DNA of 64,000 nucleotides from Roseomonas nitratireducens (GCF_017813355.1 NZ_JAGIYZ010000018.1:40692-104691), one strand, 5' to 3'; numbered from the stretch's first letter, positions 27,880 through 36,725 are shown. Notes: a model not told the origin generated them from the sequence alone. Program-made: numbers and translations.

Positions 27880-28237
27880 GGAAGCCGGCCTCGACCAGGC
27901 CGGCGACCGCCTCGAGCGCTTCCTTGGCGTCCCAGCCTTCGGCCTCGATCATCACCTCGGCGCCCTGGCCCGCGCCCAGCATCATCAGGCCCATGATGGA
28001 GCAGGCGGGCACGCTTTCGCCGTTGCGCACCACGTTGACGCAGGCGGAAAACCGCTCGGCCGTCCCCACCAGCTTCGCCGCGGCGCGCGCATGCAGCCCG
28101 CGGCTGTTGGGGATGGTGACGGTGCGCCGCAGCACGAGCCCGGAGGGGCCGGGGTCGCAGCCGCAGCCATCGGCGGCGGGGATGTCCGGGCCCGGCGCTG
28201 TCACCTTGGCGCCAGGCTCGTCGGGCCATTCGTTCAT
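27869..28237 (-). CDS. HPr phosphocarrier protein with N-terminal extension
   Basis: 122 residues, about 33 longer than a standard HPr. The HPr fold starts near residue 34; the phosphorylated His is His49 in NSRGLHARAAAKL, and the HprK target serine fits Ser80 in PACSIMGLMMLGAG. The extension includes ADGCGCDPG with two cysteines. The ATG at 28237 overlaps the EIIA stop (ATGA), which supports this long start. Fourth gene of hprK-rapZ-EIIA-HPr-EI. Confidence 0.93.
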   Translation of the reverse strand: MNEWPDEPGAKVTAPGPDIPAADGCGCDPGPSGLVLRRTVTIPNSRGLHARAAAKLVGTAERFSACVNVVRNGESVPACSIMGLMMLGAGQGAEVMIEAEGWDAKEALEAVAGLVEAGFHED

Positions 28238-28677
28238 CGGCCGCGTGCTCCCTTCTGGATGGACGGCGCGGCCGGCGCACCGGCCGCCACGTCCCGCCCG
28301 CTCGCGATATACTTGCGCCCGGCGGCCTTGGCGTGGTCGACCGCCTCGGCCAGCGGCTCGCTGCCGCGCACCTTGGCCAGCTTGACCAGCAGCGGCAGGT
28401 TCACCCCGGCCAGGACTTCCACCGCCTGCCCGTCGCCGGCCATCTGCATGGCGAGGTTGGACGGCGTGCCCCCGAACATGTCGGTCAGCACCACGACGCC
28501 GTCGCCCTGGTCCACCGCGGCGATGGAGCGGCCGATCTCGGCACGGGTGTGCTCGAGCGCGTCCTCGGGGCCGATGCAGACCGTCGCCACCGCCTGCTGC
28601 GGGCCCACCACGTGTTCCATGGCGTGCCGCAACTCCTCGGCCAGACGGCCGTGGGTGACCAGAACCATGCCGATCAT
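28234..28677 (-). CDS. PTS EIIA component, mannose/fructose type
   Basis: 147-residue EIIA of the mannose family (PF03610). Phosphoryl-accepting His9 lies in MVLVTHGRLAEEL; DMFGGTPSNLAM and LAGVNLPLLVKLA are family landmarks. The C-terminal 20 or so residues are an unstructured Ala/Gly/Lys tail. The ATG at 28677 overlaps the rapZ stop as ATGA. With no IIB/IIC partner in view it is probably a signalling acceptor, as proposed for alphaproteobacterial PTS. Confidence 0.93.
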   Translation of the reverse strand: MIGMVLVTHGRLAEELRHAMEHVVGPQQAVATVCIGPEDALEHTRAEIGRSIAAVDQGDGVVVLTDMFGGTPSNLAMQMAGDGQAVEVLAGVNLPLLVKLAKVRGSEPLAEAVDHAKAAGRKYIASGRDVAAGAPAAPSIQKGARGR

Positions 28678-29612
28678 GATGCCTGCGTCAGGGCCTCCCG
28701 CCCCGCCTCGCGGCCCGGCGCCGGTATCGTGGCGCTGGCCGGCAGCTCGCGGTGGAACAGTTCCACGCGCCAGCCCTGGGATTGAAGATGGTGTGCCAGG
28801 CGCTCGGCCGCCAGCACGGACCGATGGCGGCCCCCCGTGCATCCGAACGCGATGGTGAGGTACTTCTTCCCCTCCTGCGCGTAGCGCGGCAAGAGCGGGC
28901 GCAGCATGTCCGTCATGCTCCCCCAGAAGGGGGCGAAGTCCGGATCGGCTTCGATATGGGCGGCAACCGCGGGGTCGCGCCCGGTCAGCGGCCGCAGCGC
29001 ATCCACATAATGCGGGTTGGACAGGAAGCGCAGGTCGAAGACCAGGTCCGCTTCCCGCGGCAGGCCCTTGGGGAAGGCAAAGGACATCACCGACACACCC
29101 ATGCCCGGCGCGCCTTCCAGCCCGAAGCGCCGGTCGATCATGCGGCGCAGCTCCGGCAGGGGCAGGACGGAGGTGTCGACCACCATCTCGGCCGTCTCGC
29201 GCAGCGGGGCCATCAGCGCGACCTCCCGCGCGATGCCGTCGCTGACCTTCGAGCCGAGCGGCCCGCCGGGGGCAAGCGGATGGCGGCGCCGCGTCTCGGT
29301 GAAGCGGCGCAGCAGCACATCCTCCTCCGCCGTCGCGAAGACCAGCGTCACGGCGATGTCGGCCCGCAGCCGCAGCCGGTCCACCAGCCGGATGGCCGCG
29401 GCGGGGTCGAAATCCCGCGTCCGGCTGTCCACCCCGGCGGCGAGCGGCTGCCCGCCATCGCCCACCAGCGCCTCCAGCACCGCCAGCGGCGGGTTGTCGA
29501 CGGTCTCGTAGCCGAGATCCTCGAGCGCGCGGAGGATCGAGGCCTTGCCGGCACCGGACAGGCCGGTGACCAGCACCACCTGCCGCCGCGTCGGCGCGGG
29601 CAGGTCCATCAT
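28674..29612 (-). CDS. rapZ: RapZ/YvcJ family nucleotide-binding protein
   Basis: 312-residue P-loop protein. Walker A is GLSGAGKAS near the N-terminus; a typical Walker B-like/YvcJ region follows, then the C-terminal KYLTIAFGCTGGRHRSVLAAER that binds RNA in E. coli RapZ. In gammaproteobacteria RapZ controls GlmS through small RNAs; in alphaproteobacteria the role is less clear. It sits between hprK and the EIIA gene with ATGA overlaps at both ends. Confidence 0.94.
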   Translation of the reverse strand: MMDLPAPTRRQVVLVTGLSGAGKASILRALEDLGYETVDNPPLAVLEALVGDGGQPLAAGVDSRTRDFDPAAAIRLVDRLRLRADIAVTLVFATAEEDVLLRRFTETRRRHPLAPGGPLGSKVSDGIAREVALMAPLRETAEMVVDTSVLPLPELRRMIDRRFGLEGAPGMGVSVMSFAFPKGLPREADLVFDLRFLSNPHYVDALRPLTGRDPAVAAHIEADPDFAPFWGSMTDMLRPLLPRYAQEGKKYLTIAFGCTGGRHRSVLAAERLAHHLQSQGWRVELFHRELPASATIPAPGREAGREALTQAS

Positions 29613-30040
29613 GCGGCGAAGGCCCCCGCGCGCTGCGCACGCAGCCCCAGCGCGGCATCGAGCGCCCAGCCCAGCTTGTCGACCGCCGAGGCGTCGAAGG
29701 CATGCAGCCCGATGCGCGGCACCCCGGCGGGGTCCCAGGCGGCGGGCGCGGGCAAGCGGGCCACGCCGTCGCGCGGCAGCAGGTCGGCCACCAGTTCGAG
29801 CCGGGCGCCGTCCGCCACCTTCAATCCTTCGAATATGCCAAGGCCGCGCACTTCCAGCATGCCGCGCAGCGCGTCGGGCGCGGCGATGGCGCGGCCGTCC
29901 AGCAGCACGCGGTCATCGGCCACCAGGTCCCAGCCGGCGCCGATCAGCCGGAGCAACAGGTCGGACTTGCCGGAGCCCGCAGGCCCCAGCAGCAGCACCG
30001 CCGCTCCATTCCGCGCGGCCGAGCTTCCGTGGAGGGTCAT
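29609..30040 (-). CDS. hprK: HPr kinase/phosphorylase, short alphaproteobacterial form
   Basis: 143-residue C-terminal kinase domain only, as in alphaproteobacteria (the Firmicutes enzyme has an extra N-terminal domain). Walker A GPAGSGKSD lies at 19-27; the HprK signature is EVRGLGIFEGLKVAD. It phosphorylates a serine of HPr and so sets PTS output. The ATG at 30040 begins MTLHGSSAA, matching family starts; an in-frame ATG at 30076 would add 12 residues. First gene of the operon, divergent from the dehydratase gene (115 bp). Confidence 0.9.
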   Translation of the reverse strand: MTLHGSSAARNGAAVLLLGPAGSGKSDLLLRLIGAGWDLVADDRVLLDGRAIAAPDALRGMLEVRGLGIFEGLKVADGARLELVADLLPRDGVARLPAPAAWDPAGVPRIGLHAFDASAVDKLGWALDAALGLRAQRAGAFAA

Positions 30041-30155
30041 CCCACGCAGCAACCCCCGGTCAAGGCGGCGGACCATGGCAGAAACGGGGCAGGGCGGGAA
30101 GCGCCCCCCGGTTGTGCGTTGCCGGGGCCGGTCCGCGGTGCCACCTTCCGCCCCC

Positions 30156-31085
30156 ATGCCGACCCAGGACGACATCCGCGCCGCCGCGGAACGCATCGCA
30201 CCCCATATCCGCCGCACCCCCGTCTTCCGGCTGGAGCCCGCCGATACCGGGCTCGCCGTGCCCGTGACGCTGAAGCTGGAACAGCTGCAGGTCACCGGGT
30301 CCTTCAAGCCGCGGGGCGCCTTCAACCGCATCCTGTCGTCCCGGGTGCCGGAGGCGGGCGTGATCGCCGCCTCGGGCGGCAACCACGGGCTGGCCGTTGC
30401 CCATGCCGCGCAGAAGCTGAAGCTGAACGCCGAGATCTACGTCCCAGGCCCGACGCCGGAGGCCAAGAAGAAGCGCATCATGGACACCGGCGCCTGGGTC
30501 TATGTCGGCGGCATGGTCTACGAGCACGCCCGCCTCGCGGCCGAGGAGCGCGCCGCGGAAACCGGCGCCCTGATGGTCCATGCCTACGACCAGGAGGAAG
30601 TCCTGGCCGGCCAGGGCACGATCGGCATGGAGCTGGAGGAACAGGCGCCCGACCTGTCGCACCTGCTGGTCGCGATCGGCGGGGGCGGGCTCTATGCCGG
30701 CATCGCCTCCTGGTACCGGGACCGCATCAACATGGTGCTGGTCGAACCCGAGGCCTGCCCGACCATGTTCGTCGCCGCCATGACCGGCGCGCCGACCGAC
30801 GCGCCGACCGGCGGGATCGCCGCCGACAGCCTGGGCGCGCGCCGCATCGGCGAGATCGCCTTCGCGACCATGCAGGAATGGGGCGGCAACTCCGTCGTGC
30901 TGGCCGACGAGCTGATCCTGAAGGCGCAGCGCTGGCTGTGGGACCGGCTGCGGATCGTCGCCGAGCCCGGCGGCGCCACCGCCCTGGCCGCCTTGCTCAG
31001 CGGCGCCTGGAAGCCGCCCAGCGATGCGCATGTCGGCGTCGTCGTCTGCGGCGCGAATTGCGATCCGGGCAGCGTGGTGGGGTAG
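30156..31085 (+). CDS. Threonine/serine dehydratase (fold-type II PLP enzyme)
   Basis: 309-residue PLP-dependent lyase. The Schiff-base lysine lies in TGSFKPRGAFNRI; SGGNHGLAVAHAA is the substrate-binding loop and IGGGGLYAG the phosphate-binding glycine loop; the end CGANCDPG is typical. There is no C-terminal ACT domain, so it resembles the catabolic/short type or a serine racemase-like enzyme rather than allosteric IlvA. Divergent from hprK. Confidence 0.88.
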   Translation: MPTQDDIRAAAERIAPHIRRTPVFRLEPADTGLAVPVTLKLEQLQVTGSFKPRGAFNRILSSRVPEAGVIAASGGNHGLAVAHAAQKLKLNAEIYVPGPTPEAKKKRIMDTGAWVYVGGMVYEHARLAAEERAAETGALMVHAYDQEEVLAGQGTIGMELEEQAPDLSHLLVAIGGGGLYAGIASWYRDRINMVLVEPEACPTMFVAAMTGAPTDAPTGGIAADSLGARRIGEIAFATMQEWGGNSVVLADELILKAQRWLWDRLRIVAEPGGATALAALLSGAWKPPSDAHVGVVVCGANCDPGSVVG

Positions 31086-31160
31086 CCGGCCCCGGGCCGC
31101 CCCCCTTGCCCGACGGCCCCGCCCCTGCGATGGACGCGGCCCCGTGAAGGAGCATCGCCC

Positions 31161-31856
31161 ATGACCCCCGCCCAGAAGACCGCCCTCGAAGGCGTCACCA
31201 CCGCCACGCTGACGACCGTGCTGCTCAAGAAGGGCGTACGCTTCTGCTACATCGCGGGCTCGCGCCCGATCGTGCCGGGTGCCACGAAGCGCATCGTCGG
31301 CCCCGCCTTCACGCTGCGCTTCACGCCGACGCGGGAGGATCTCGCGACGGTCGACAGCTGGTCCTCCCCCCGCTCGACCCGCGCGGCGATCGAGGAGATG
31401 CCGGAAGGCTGCGTCGCCGTCGCCGACGCCATGGGCAGCACCGCCGCCGGCATCTTCGGCGACATCCTCTGCGCGCGCATGGCCAAGAAGGGCGTCGCCG
31501 GCCTCGTCACCGACGGCGTGCTGCGCGACGGCGCGGGCGTGATCGGCACCGGCCTGCCGGTGTTCTGCCAGGGCTACGTCGCCCCCGCCTCGGTCGCCGC
31601 GCTGAACTTCGTCGGCTGGCAGGAGACGATCGGCTGCGGCGGCGTAACCGTCATCCCCGGCGACATCGTCGTGGCCGACCAGGACGGCGCCGTGGTGATC
31701 CCGGCCGCGCTGCTCGACGCGGTGGTGGACGCGGCGGTCGAGCAGGAGCGCCTCGAGGCCTGGATCATGACCGAGGTGGAGCGCGGCGTGCCGCTGCCCG
31801 GCCTCTATCCGCCCAACGCCGAGACCAAGGCGCGCTACGAGGCGACGCGGAAGTAA
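31161..31856 (+). CDS. RraA family protein (HMG/oxaloacetate aldolase-like)
   Basis: 231 residues with the RraA-like fold. The substrate/metal loop is GDILCARMAKKGVAGLVTDG followed by LRD, containing the Arg and Asp used by 4-hydroxy-4-methyl-2-oxoglutarate aldolases; GDIVVADQDGAVVIP is the second landmark. Proteins called RNase E regulator A share this fold; length and motifs here suit the aldolase branch as well. 75 bp downstream of the dehydratase gene on the same strand, perhaps the same transcript. Confidence 0.85.
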   Translation: MTPAQKTALEGVTTATLTTVLLKKGVRFCYIAGSRPIVPGATKRIVGPAFTLRFTPTREDLATVDSWSSPRSTRAAIEEMPEGCVAVADAMGSTAAGIFGDILCARMAKKGVAGLVTDGVLRDGAGVIGTGLPVFCQGYVAPASVAALNFVGWQETIGCGGVTVIPGDIVVADQDGAVVIPAALLDAVVDAAVEQERLEAWIMTEVERGVPLPGLYPPNAETKARYEATRK

Positions 31857-31892
31857 CGCCCCGGCGCGCGGGGGCACGGCCCTCGCGCGCCG

Positions 31893-32666
31893 CTATTCCA
31901 GCATGACGCGGGACGGCGTGACGACCACGCCGTTCGAGCGCCGCCCGCCCGCCGTCGCCTCGGTGAAGGTCTCCATCCGCGTGGCGTAGCCCTGCGCCGC
32001 GACCATGCCCGTCGCGGTGTCGATCGCGAGGCGCGCGGCGATCGCAACCTGCATGGTCGCGCCGCTGCCGCGCAGCCGCCCGGCGAGTTCGACCGCGCAA
32101 CGCGCGACGAGCACCGCCCGCCCGCCGATCGCCGCCGTGCCTTCCGGCCTGCAGCGGCCCGTCGCGGCCGAACCCTCGACCGGCATTGGGAAATCCTCCC
32201 CTGGCGCGACGCGCCGGCGTTCCAGGCTGAGCGTCTCGAACTGCGCCCGCCAGGCCGCGACCAGGCCGGCGCGCGCCGCGTCGGCGGCCGCGCCGCTGCC
32301 CTGGGGGCGCGGGGCCGAGAACTCCGTCACGCGCCCATCGGCGCCGCGCCGCGCGGCGATCCTCAGCCCCGTCGCCTCCTGCGCCAGGCTGAGCCGCACC
32401 GCGTCGCCCTCGGCCTGCGCCTCGGCGACCGTCAGGCAGTCCCGCTGCATCGGGCGGCCGGGGCGCAGCGTCTGCTCGCGGCACACGCGCCGCCAGGGAC
32501 CCCAGGCCGTGCCGCCGATCGCGACGGGCGCGCGCAGGGGCCGGACCTCGCCATCGAGCGGCAAGGGCGGCGCGCTGGCGCGCCAGTCCGGCGCCTGCGC
32601 CGCCGCCGGACCGGCCAGCGCCAGCGCCAGCGCCACGCCACAGGCCATGCCGGCGGCGCCGGTCAT
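31893..32666 (-). CDS. Exported protein of unknown function, paralogue 2 of a tandem pair
   Basis: 257-residue secreted protein: signal peptide (MACGVALALALAGPAAAQ, preceded by a few residues), then a domain with GEVRPLRAPVAIGGTAWGPW and RRVCREQTL and a late AIDTATGMVAAQGYATRMET. The same order of motifs occurs in its upstream neighbour, so the two are tandem paralogues. Six or so cysteines suggest disulfides. The ATG at 32666 overlaps the neighbour's stop (ATGA). No known family was recognised. Confidence 0.75.
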   Translation of the reverse strand: MTGAAGMACGVALALALAGPAAAQAPDWRASAPPLPLDGEVRPLRAPVAIGGTAWGPWRRVCREQTLRPGRPMQRDCLTVAEAQAEGDAVRLSLAQEATGLRIAARRGADGRVTEFSAPRPQGSGAAADAARAGLVAAWRAQFETLSLERRRVAPGEDFPMPVEGSAATGRCRPEGTAAIGGRAVLVARCAVELAGRLRGSGATMQVAIAARLAIDTATGMVAAQGYATRMETFTEATAGGRRSNGVVVTPSRVMLE

Positions 32667-33460
32667 TCCAGCGTCTGCCGCGACACGCCGCGCATCTCCA
32701 TCCGCCCCATGCTGCCGCGCGGATCGGCCTCCATCTCGAGCCAGGAGCCGTAGCCGTGCCGCAGCACCATCCCCGTCGCGACGTCGATGGCGAAGCGGCC
32801 CGCGATCAGCACGCGCATCGCACGACCGGGCGAGATCTCCCCACCGCCGCTCGCGCCGCAGGTCGCGACCAGCACGCGCCGGCCATCGGCCATGGCCTCG
32901 CCATCCGCCGAACACACCAGGCCGTCGCGTTCCACCCGCAGGTCGGGATCGACGGCGCCGATGGGCAGCGGCATCACGAAGTCCACGCCGGGCGCGATGG
33001 TGGCGCGCGGCATGCCGTTCGCCTCGATCGCGGCGCGGAAGATTCCGCGCAGCCGCGCCATGACGGGCGGCGGCGGCGCGGCCACGCCCTCGGGCACGGC
33101 GATGTCCGCCTCGCCCACCATGCCGGCCGCGTCGCGCGTCGTGGTGAAGGCCACGCGCATCCCGCCCGGCAAGGGGTCGGTGCGCAAGGCGAGCCGCCAG
33201 GTGCCGCCATCGTCCCGCGCTTCCTCCACGTTGAAGCAGGAGGGGGGAGAGGTCGCGACCTCCTGCCCGTCATCGGGGCGGAGCATCGTCTTGGCGACGC
33301 AGAGCCGCCGGAACGGGCCCCAGCCGGTGCCGCCCACCTGGAGCGCCGCGGCGAGCGGCGCGACCGGGCCGTCGAGCGCGAGCGCGGGGCTGCGGGCGAT
33401 CAGCGCGGCGCGGTCCTCGGCGAGGGCGGGGGTGGCGAGGAGGGCGGCACCGATCAGCAC
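32663..33460 (-). CDS. Exported protein of unknown function, paralogue 1 of a tandem pair
   Basis: 265 residues when started at the GTG at 33460, which opens a signal peptide (LIGAALLATPALAED). The shared motifs with its downstream paralogue are LDGPVAPLAAALQVGGTGWG then PFRRLCVAKT, and the late AIDVATGMVLRHGYGSWLEM. The frame stays open upstream to 33613 only because it crosses the palindromic repeat R2, so that longer start is rejected. Function unknown; probably periplasmic. Confidence 0.7.
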   Translation of the reverse strand: MLIGAALLATPALAEDRAALIARSPALALDGPVAPLAAALQVGGTGWGPFRRLCVAKTMLRPDDGQEVATSPPSCFNVEEARDDGGTWRLALRTDPLPGGMRVAFTTTRDAAGMVGEADIAVPEGVAAPPPPVMARLRGIFRAAIEANGMPRATIAPGVDFVMPLPIGAVDPDLRVERDGLVCSADGEAMADGRRVLVATCGASGGGEISPGRAMRVLIAGRFAIDVATGMVLRHGYGSWLEMEADPRGSMGRMEMRGVSRQTLE

Positions 33461-33469
33461 CGCGAGGAA

Positions 33470-33594
33470 CGAGGGGGCGTCGCCCCCTCGCGCTCCCCCA
33501 CCAAAGGCCGAAGGGCCTTTGGAAACCAATCCTGGGTTCCGAGGGCCTTTCGGCCCTCGGCGGAGGGAGCACGAGGGAGGCGGCGCCTCCCTCG
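33470..33594. repeat. Palindromic 3'-end repeat region R2 (four tandem hairpins)
   Basis: Four perfect hairpins in 125 bp. S module: CGAGGGGG at 33470-33477 with its complement at 33483-33490. Q module: CCAAAGGCC at 33501-33509, loop GAAG, complement to 33522, inside a 32-base conserved block (33496-33527). Third: CCGAGGGCC at 33539-33547, complement to 33560. Fourth: CGAGGGAGGC at 33572-33581, complement 33585-33594. The array ends 6 bases from the stop of the FAD oxidoreductase gene. Confidence 0.85.
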
Positions 33595-33599
33595 ATCGC

Positions 33600-35018
33600 C
33601 TAGACCGGAACATGCGCCGCCTCCTGCAGATACGCGCCCTGGCGGCGCAACGCGGCGCGGATCGCGCCCGGATCGACCGCGCGCGGTTCGATGCCCTCGC
33701 CCGCGGCCAGCGCCGCCGCGACGCCCGCCGCCTGGCCGGTCAGCCAGCATTGCGGGATCTCTCGCAGGAAGGAATGCGAGGTCGCGTCGCAGGACAGGTG
33801 CCGGCCCGGCGCGAGCAGCCCGTCGAGCCGTTCGGGCACCAGGGCGCCATAGGGCACCGACACATTGGCGAATTTCGGCGCGAGGGACGGGGAGACGCCG
33901 ATCTCATCCGCGTGCACGCGCCCGTCCCACATCTCCCGCGTCACGGACAGCACGCCGCGCAGGCGGCGCGCATGGCGCACCCCGATCTGCGGGGCGGAGA
34001 GCATCAGCGTCGCGCCCTCGAACCCCGGCGCGTCGCGGCGGTAGATGCGCAGGTGGTCGAGCATGAGGCGGTGGCTGCGGATCTCGACCTCGGTCAGGTC
34101 ATCGACCTGCGTCGCGTCGTAGCCGGCAAGCCGCGGGCCCATGAACAGCGCCACATCGTCGCGCCAGGAGACGAAGGCCTTGTCGAACAGCCCGATCTCC
34201 TGCTTCCCGCGCGCCAGGAAGGCGGAGAATTCCTCCAGCCGCTCCGCCCGCCAGGCGAGGTAGCGCGGCATGTCCACATGCGCGAACAGCCAGGACGTGT
34301 TGATGCAGTGATGGATGTCGCGTTCATCCGTGTCGCTGTCCGATGCCGCGCCGGCGCGGTGGAACAGGTCGCCGTCGCCGCTGGCGTCCACGACGACCTT
34401 CGCCAGTACGGCGCGGCGGCCCTGCTTGCTCTCGAAGATCGCGCCGCGCACCGCGCGCCCGTCCATCACGGGCTCGGCGCCCCAGGCGTGGAACAGGATC
34501 TCGGCGCCCGCCTCCAGCACCATCTCAAGCGCCGTCGCCTTCATCCATTCCGGGTCGCAGGTGGGGGAATGGGTGACGATGCCGTGGAAGGCCGCGGTGC
34601 GCGCGGCCCACCAGGCGGCCGTCGCGGCATCCCGCGCGCCCCAGGCCTCCCGCGGTGGGCCGGCCAGGGCGCCCTTGGGCAGCCGGTCGAGGAATTCCTC
34701 GGCGAAGCCGCGGATCACGCGCCTGCCGTCCCAATCCGTCATCCGGTCGATCCAGATGACCAGCCCGCCGGTCGACAGCCCGCCCAGGTGGTTGTGCCGT
34801 TCCAGCAGCATGGTCCGCGCGCCGAGCCGCCCGGCCGCGACCGCCGCCGCGACGCCGGCGGGCCCGCCGCCGACGACGAGCACATCGACCTCGGCATGGA
34901 CCGGCACCTCGCGCGCCGGTTCCGCCACGACCTTGCCGGTCGGTGTCCGGCGCGGGCCGCGCGCGGGGGCAAAGACCTCGGACCGGAAAATCAGCCGGCC
35001 GCCTTCCTTCGTGTCCAT
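33600..35018 (-). CDS. FAD-dependent oxidoreductase
   Basis: 472-residue flavoprotein of the FAD_oxidored family (PF12831 type). The dinucleotide-binding motif VVGGGPAGVAAAVAAGRLGA is followed by LLERHNHLGGLSTGGLV; VVVDASGDGDLFHRAGA and the late HLSCDATSHSFLREIPQCWL with TGQAAGVAAALA complete the FAD site. No signal peptide was seen; the first 40 residues are variable. Substrate unknown. Divergent from the 551-residue unknown protein, 45 bp apart. Confidence 0.88.
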   Translation of the reverse strand: MDTKEGGRLIFRSEVFAPARGPRRTPTGKVVAEPAREVPVHAEVDVLVVGGGPAGVAAAVAAGRLGARTMLLERHNHLGGLSTGGLVIWIDRMTDWDGRRVIRGFAEEFLDRLPKGALAGPPREAWGARDAATAAWWAARTAAFHGIVTHSPTCDPEWMKATALEMVLEAGAEILFHAWGAEPVMDGRAVRGAIFESKQGRRAVLAKVVVDASGDGDLFHRAGAASDSDTDERDIHHCINTSWLFAHVDMPRYLAWRAERLEEFSAFLARGKQEIGLFDKAFVSWRDDVALFMGPRLAGYDATQVDDLTEVEIRSHRLMLDHLRIYRRDAPGFEGATLMLSAPQIGVRHARRLRGVLSVTREMWDGRVHADEIGVSPSLAPKFANVSVPYGALVPERLDGLLAPGRHLSCDATSHSFLREIPQCWLTGQAAGVAAALAAGEGIEPRAVDPGAIRAALRRQGAYLQEAAHVPV

Positions 35019-35063
35019 GCGCCACCCTATCCCGCCACGGCACGGCGCGGCTACAAGCGGTGC

Positions 35064-36719
35064 ATGGGCGGAACGATCGGCGATGCCGTGCGGGACGGGC
35101 TGGCGAGGGGGCTGCTGCGCTTCCGCGCCGCCGCGCGCGTGCAGGACCGGGAGGCGATGGCCTTCGCCGAGACGCCGGGCGGCAGCCGCTTCGACCTCGC
35201 CGCCAATGCCGCGGCGGCGGAAGCGCTGGCGGCCTTCGCGCCGCGGGACGCGGAAGGCGCGCTGGCGCTGATCGCGGCCGGGCAGGGCCCCGCCCCCGCC
35301 GCGCTCGACCGCGCGCGGCTGGTGGTGGAGGACGGCGCGCCGCGCACGCTGCGCATCGCCACGCCGCACCACCTGTTCACCGGCGACCTGTTCCGCGGGG
35401 AACTGCGGCAGGCGCTGCACGGCGACGGCGCGCCCTTCGTGCTGCATGGCGGCAACCTGGCCGAGTTCACCCTCGGCGGGCGCAGGCATTGCCTGGATGT
35501 GGAGGACGCGATCGTCGCCGCCGGCGTCGAGGCGACCGATGACGGCGTTCGGCTGTTCCACGAGAGCATCCTGCGCGGCCGCGGCCGCTTCGGCCCGGTG
35601 CGGGACGTGGCGCGGCTGCGCTACGCCTATGAGATCCGCGCCGCGACGCCCGCGCTGCTGCTGACCGTGACGCTGGCGCCGCTGCTGCCGATCGGGCGCG
35701 TGCGCGCCACCACGGCCTGCGATGCGATGAGCCCCGCGGGTGCCGCGCCCTTCGCGGCGATCGCCGCGGGCGGGGCGTGGCGGGAGGTGCCGGCCGCCGA
35801 GAACATGACCATGGCCGAGGGACCGGTCGGCTTCTACGCGGTGCGGCAGGCGGGCCCGGCGTCGCGCGCCGCGCGGCTTCGCGTGGTCCCGCACGGGCCG
35901 GTGCTGAGCGTGAAGACGAGTGCCGCGGCGGCGGGGCAGCTGCACTGGCTGCTCGCACGGCACGCGGCGGGCCGGCTGGCGCCCGGGGCGACGCTGACGG
36001 TCACCGAGGAGAGGCTGTTGCTGCGCGGCGGCGATGCGCCGCTGGCCGCGCCGCGCGGCGCCGACGCGGCGTCCCGCGCGCCGCATGGGCGGCTGGCCGC
36101 CGCGCTCGCCCGCTGCGGGGAAGGGGAAGCGGCACGGCGCCACCTGGCGGCGCTGGCGCCGGAGGAGACGGCGCCGGCCGAGCTCGGCCACGCGCTGCTC
36201 GCCGCGCTGGCGCTGGGCGATGGTCCCGCGCCGCTGGCCGCGCGGCTGCTCGCGCTCGAGGCCGATGGGCTGTTCCTCGCCCCCGGCGGGGCGCCCGCGC
36301 GGATCGAGGACCAGGCGACGACGCTGCGCGCGCTGGCGCTGCTGCAGATGGACGCGCCGACGCCCCAGCTGGGCGCCGCGCTGGCGCGCGGGCTTGCGGC
36401 GCTGGCGCTGACGACGCTGCCGGGACCGCGCGACGCCATCGCCGCCGGCCCCGCCATCGCCGAGACGGCCGAGGCGCTTGCCTTGCTGCTGCGCGCGCTG
36501 CGGGCCGCGCAGGCCGCCCGCGCGCGCGGCGCCTTCGCGCTGGACGACGCGGCCGCGCGCCGGCTCGCCCTGCTGGCCGAGATCGCGCACCGGCTGCTGC
36601 AGGCGCGCATCCGCGCGGAGGGCGACGCGCTGCTGGTCGAAGGCGGGCCGGCGGCGCAGGCGGCGGTGCTGGCCGCGCTGGCGCCGGCGGCCGAGCCCGC
36701 GCTGCGCGCGGTGGCCTGA
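35064..36719 (+). CDS. Large protein of unknown function
   Basis: 551 residues, Ala/Leu/Arg-rich, with no membrane segment or signal peptide. The N-terminal half looks beta-rich (RTLRIATPHHLFTGDLFRGE, LHGGNLAEFTLGGRRHCLDV, RYAYEIRAATPALLLTVTLA) and the C-terminal half is helical with repeated LAALAL pieces, reminiscent of a sandwich plus alpha/alpha toroid arrangement, but no family was recognised. Divergent from an FAD oxidoreductase and 6 bp from a convergent PHP hydrolase. Confidence 0.72.
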   Translation: MGGTIGDAVRDGLARGLLRFRAAARVQDREAMAFAETPGGSRFDLAANAAAAEALAAFAPRDAEGALALIAAGQGPAPAALDRARLVVEDGAPRTLRIATPHHLFTGDLFRGELRQALHGDGAPFVLHGGNLAEFTLGGRRHCLDVEDAIVAAGVEATDDGVRLFHESILRGRGRFGPVRDVARLRYAYEIRAATPALLLTVTLAPLLPIGRVRATTACDAMSPAGAAPFAAIAAGGAWREVPAAENMTMAEGPVGFYAVRQAGPASRAARLRVVPHGPVLSVKTSAAAAGQLHWLLARHAAGRLAPGATLTVTEERLLLRGGDAPLAAPRGADAASRAPHGRLAAALARCGEGEAARRHLAALAPEETAPAELGHALLAALALGDGPAPLAARLLALEADGLFLAPGGAPARIEDQATTLRALALLQMDAPTPQLGAALARGLAALALTTLPGPRDAIAAGPAIAETAEALALLLRALRAAQAARARGAFALDDAAARRLALLAEIAHRLLQARIRAEGDALLVEGGPAAQAAVLAALAPAAEPALRAVA

Positions 36720-36725
36720 AGGCGC

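Noticed and set aside
28752..31085. 777-codon plus-strand frame over rapZ and hprK
   Set aside because: Only the part from 30156 (the dehydratase) is protein-like; the rest is antisense shadow.
32663..33613. Longer start of exported paralogue 1 at 33613
   Set aside because: The extra residues would be translated from the palindromic repeat R2, and a normal signal peptide begins at the GTG at 33460.
33600..36590. 996-codon minus-strand frame extending the FAD oxidoreductase upstream
   Set aside because: The upstream part lies antisense to the 551-residue gene and has shadow composition; the oxidoreductase begins at 35018.
32787..36719. 1310-codon plus-strand frame
   Set aside because: Before 35064 it is antisense to the exported paralogues and the FAD oxidoreductase; only the part from 35064 is protein-like.
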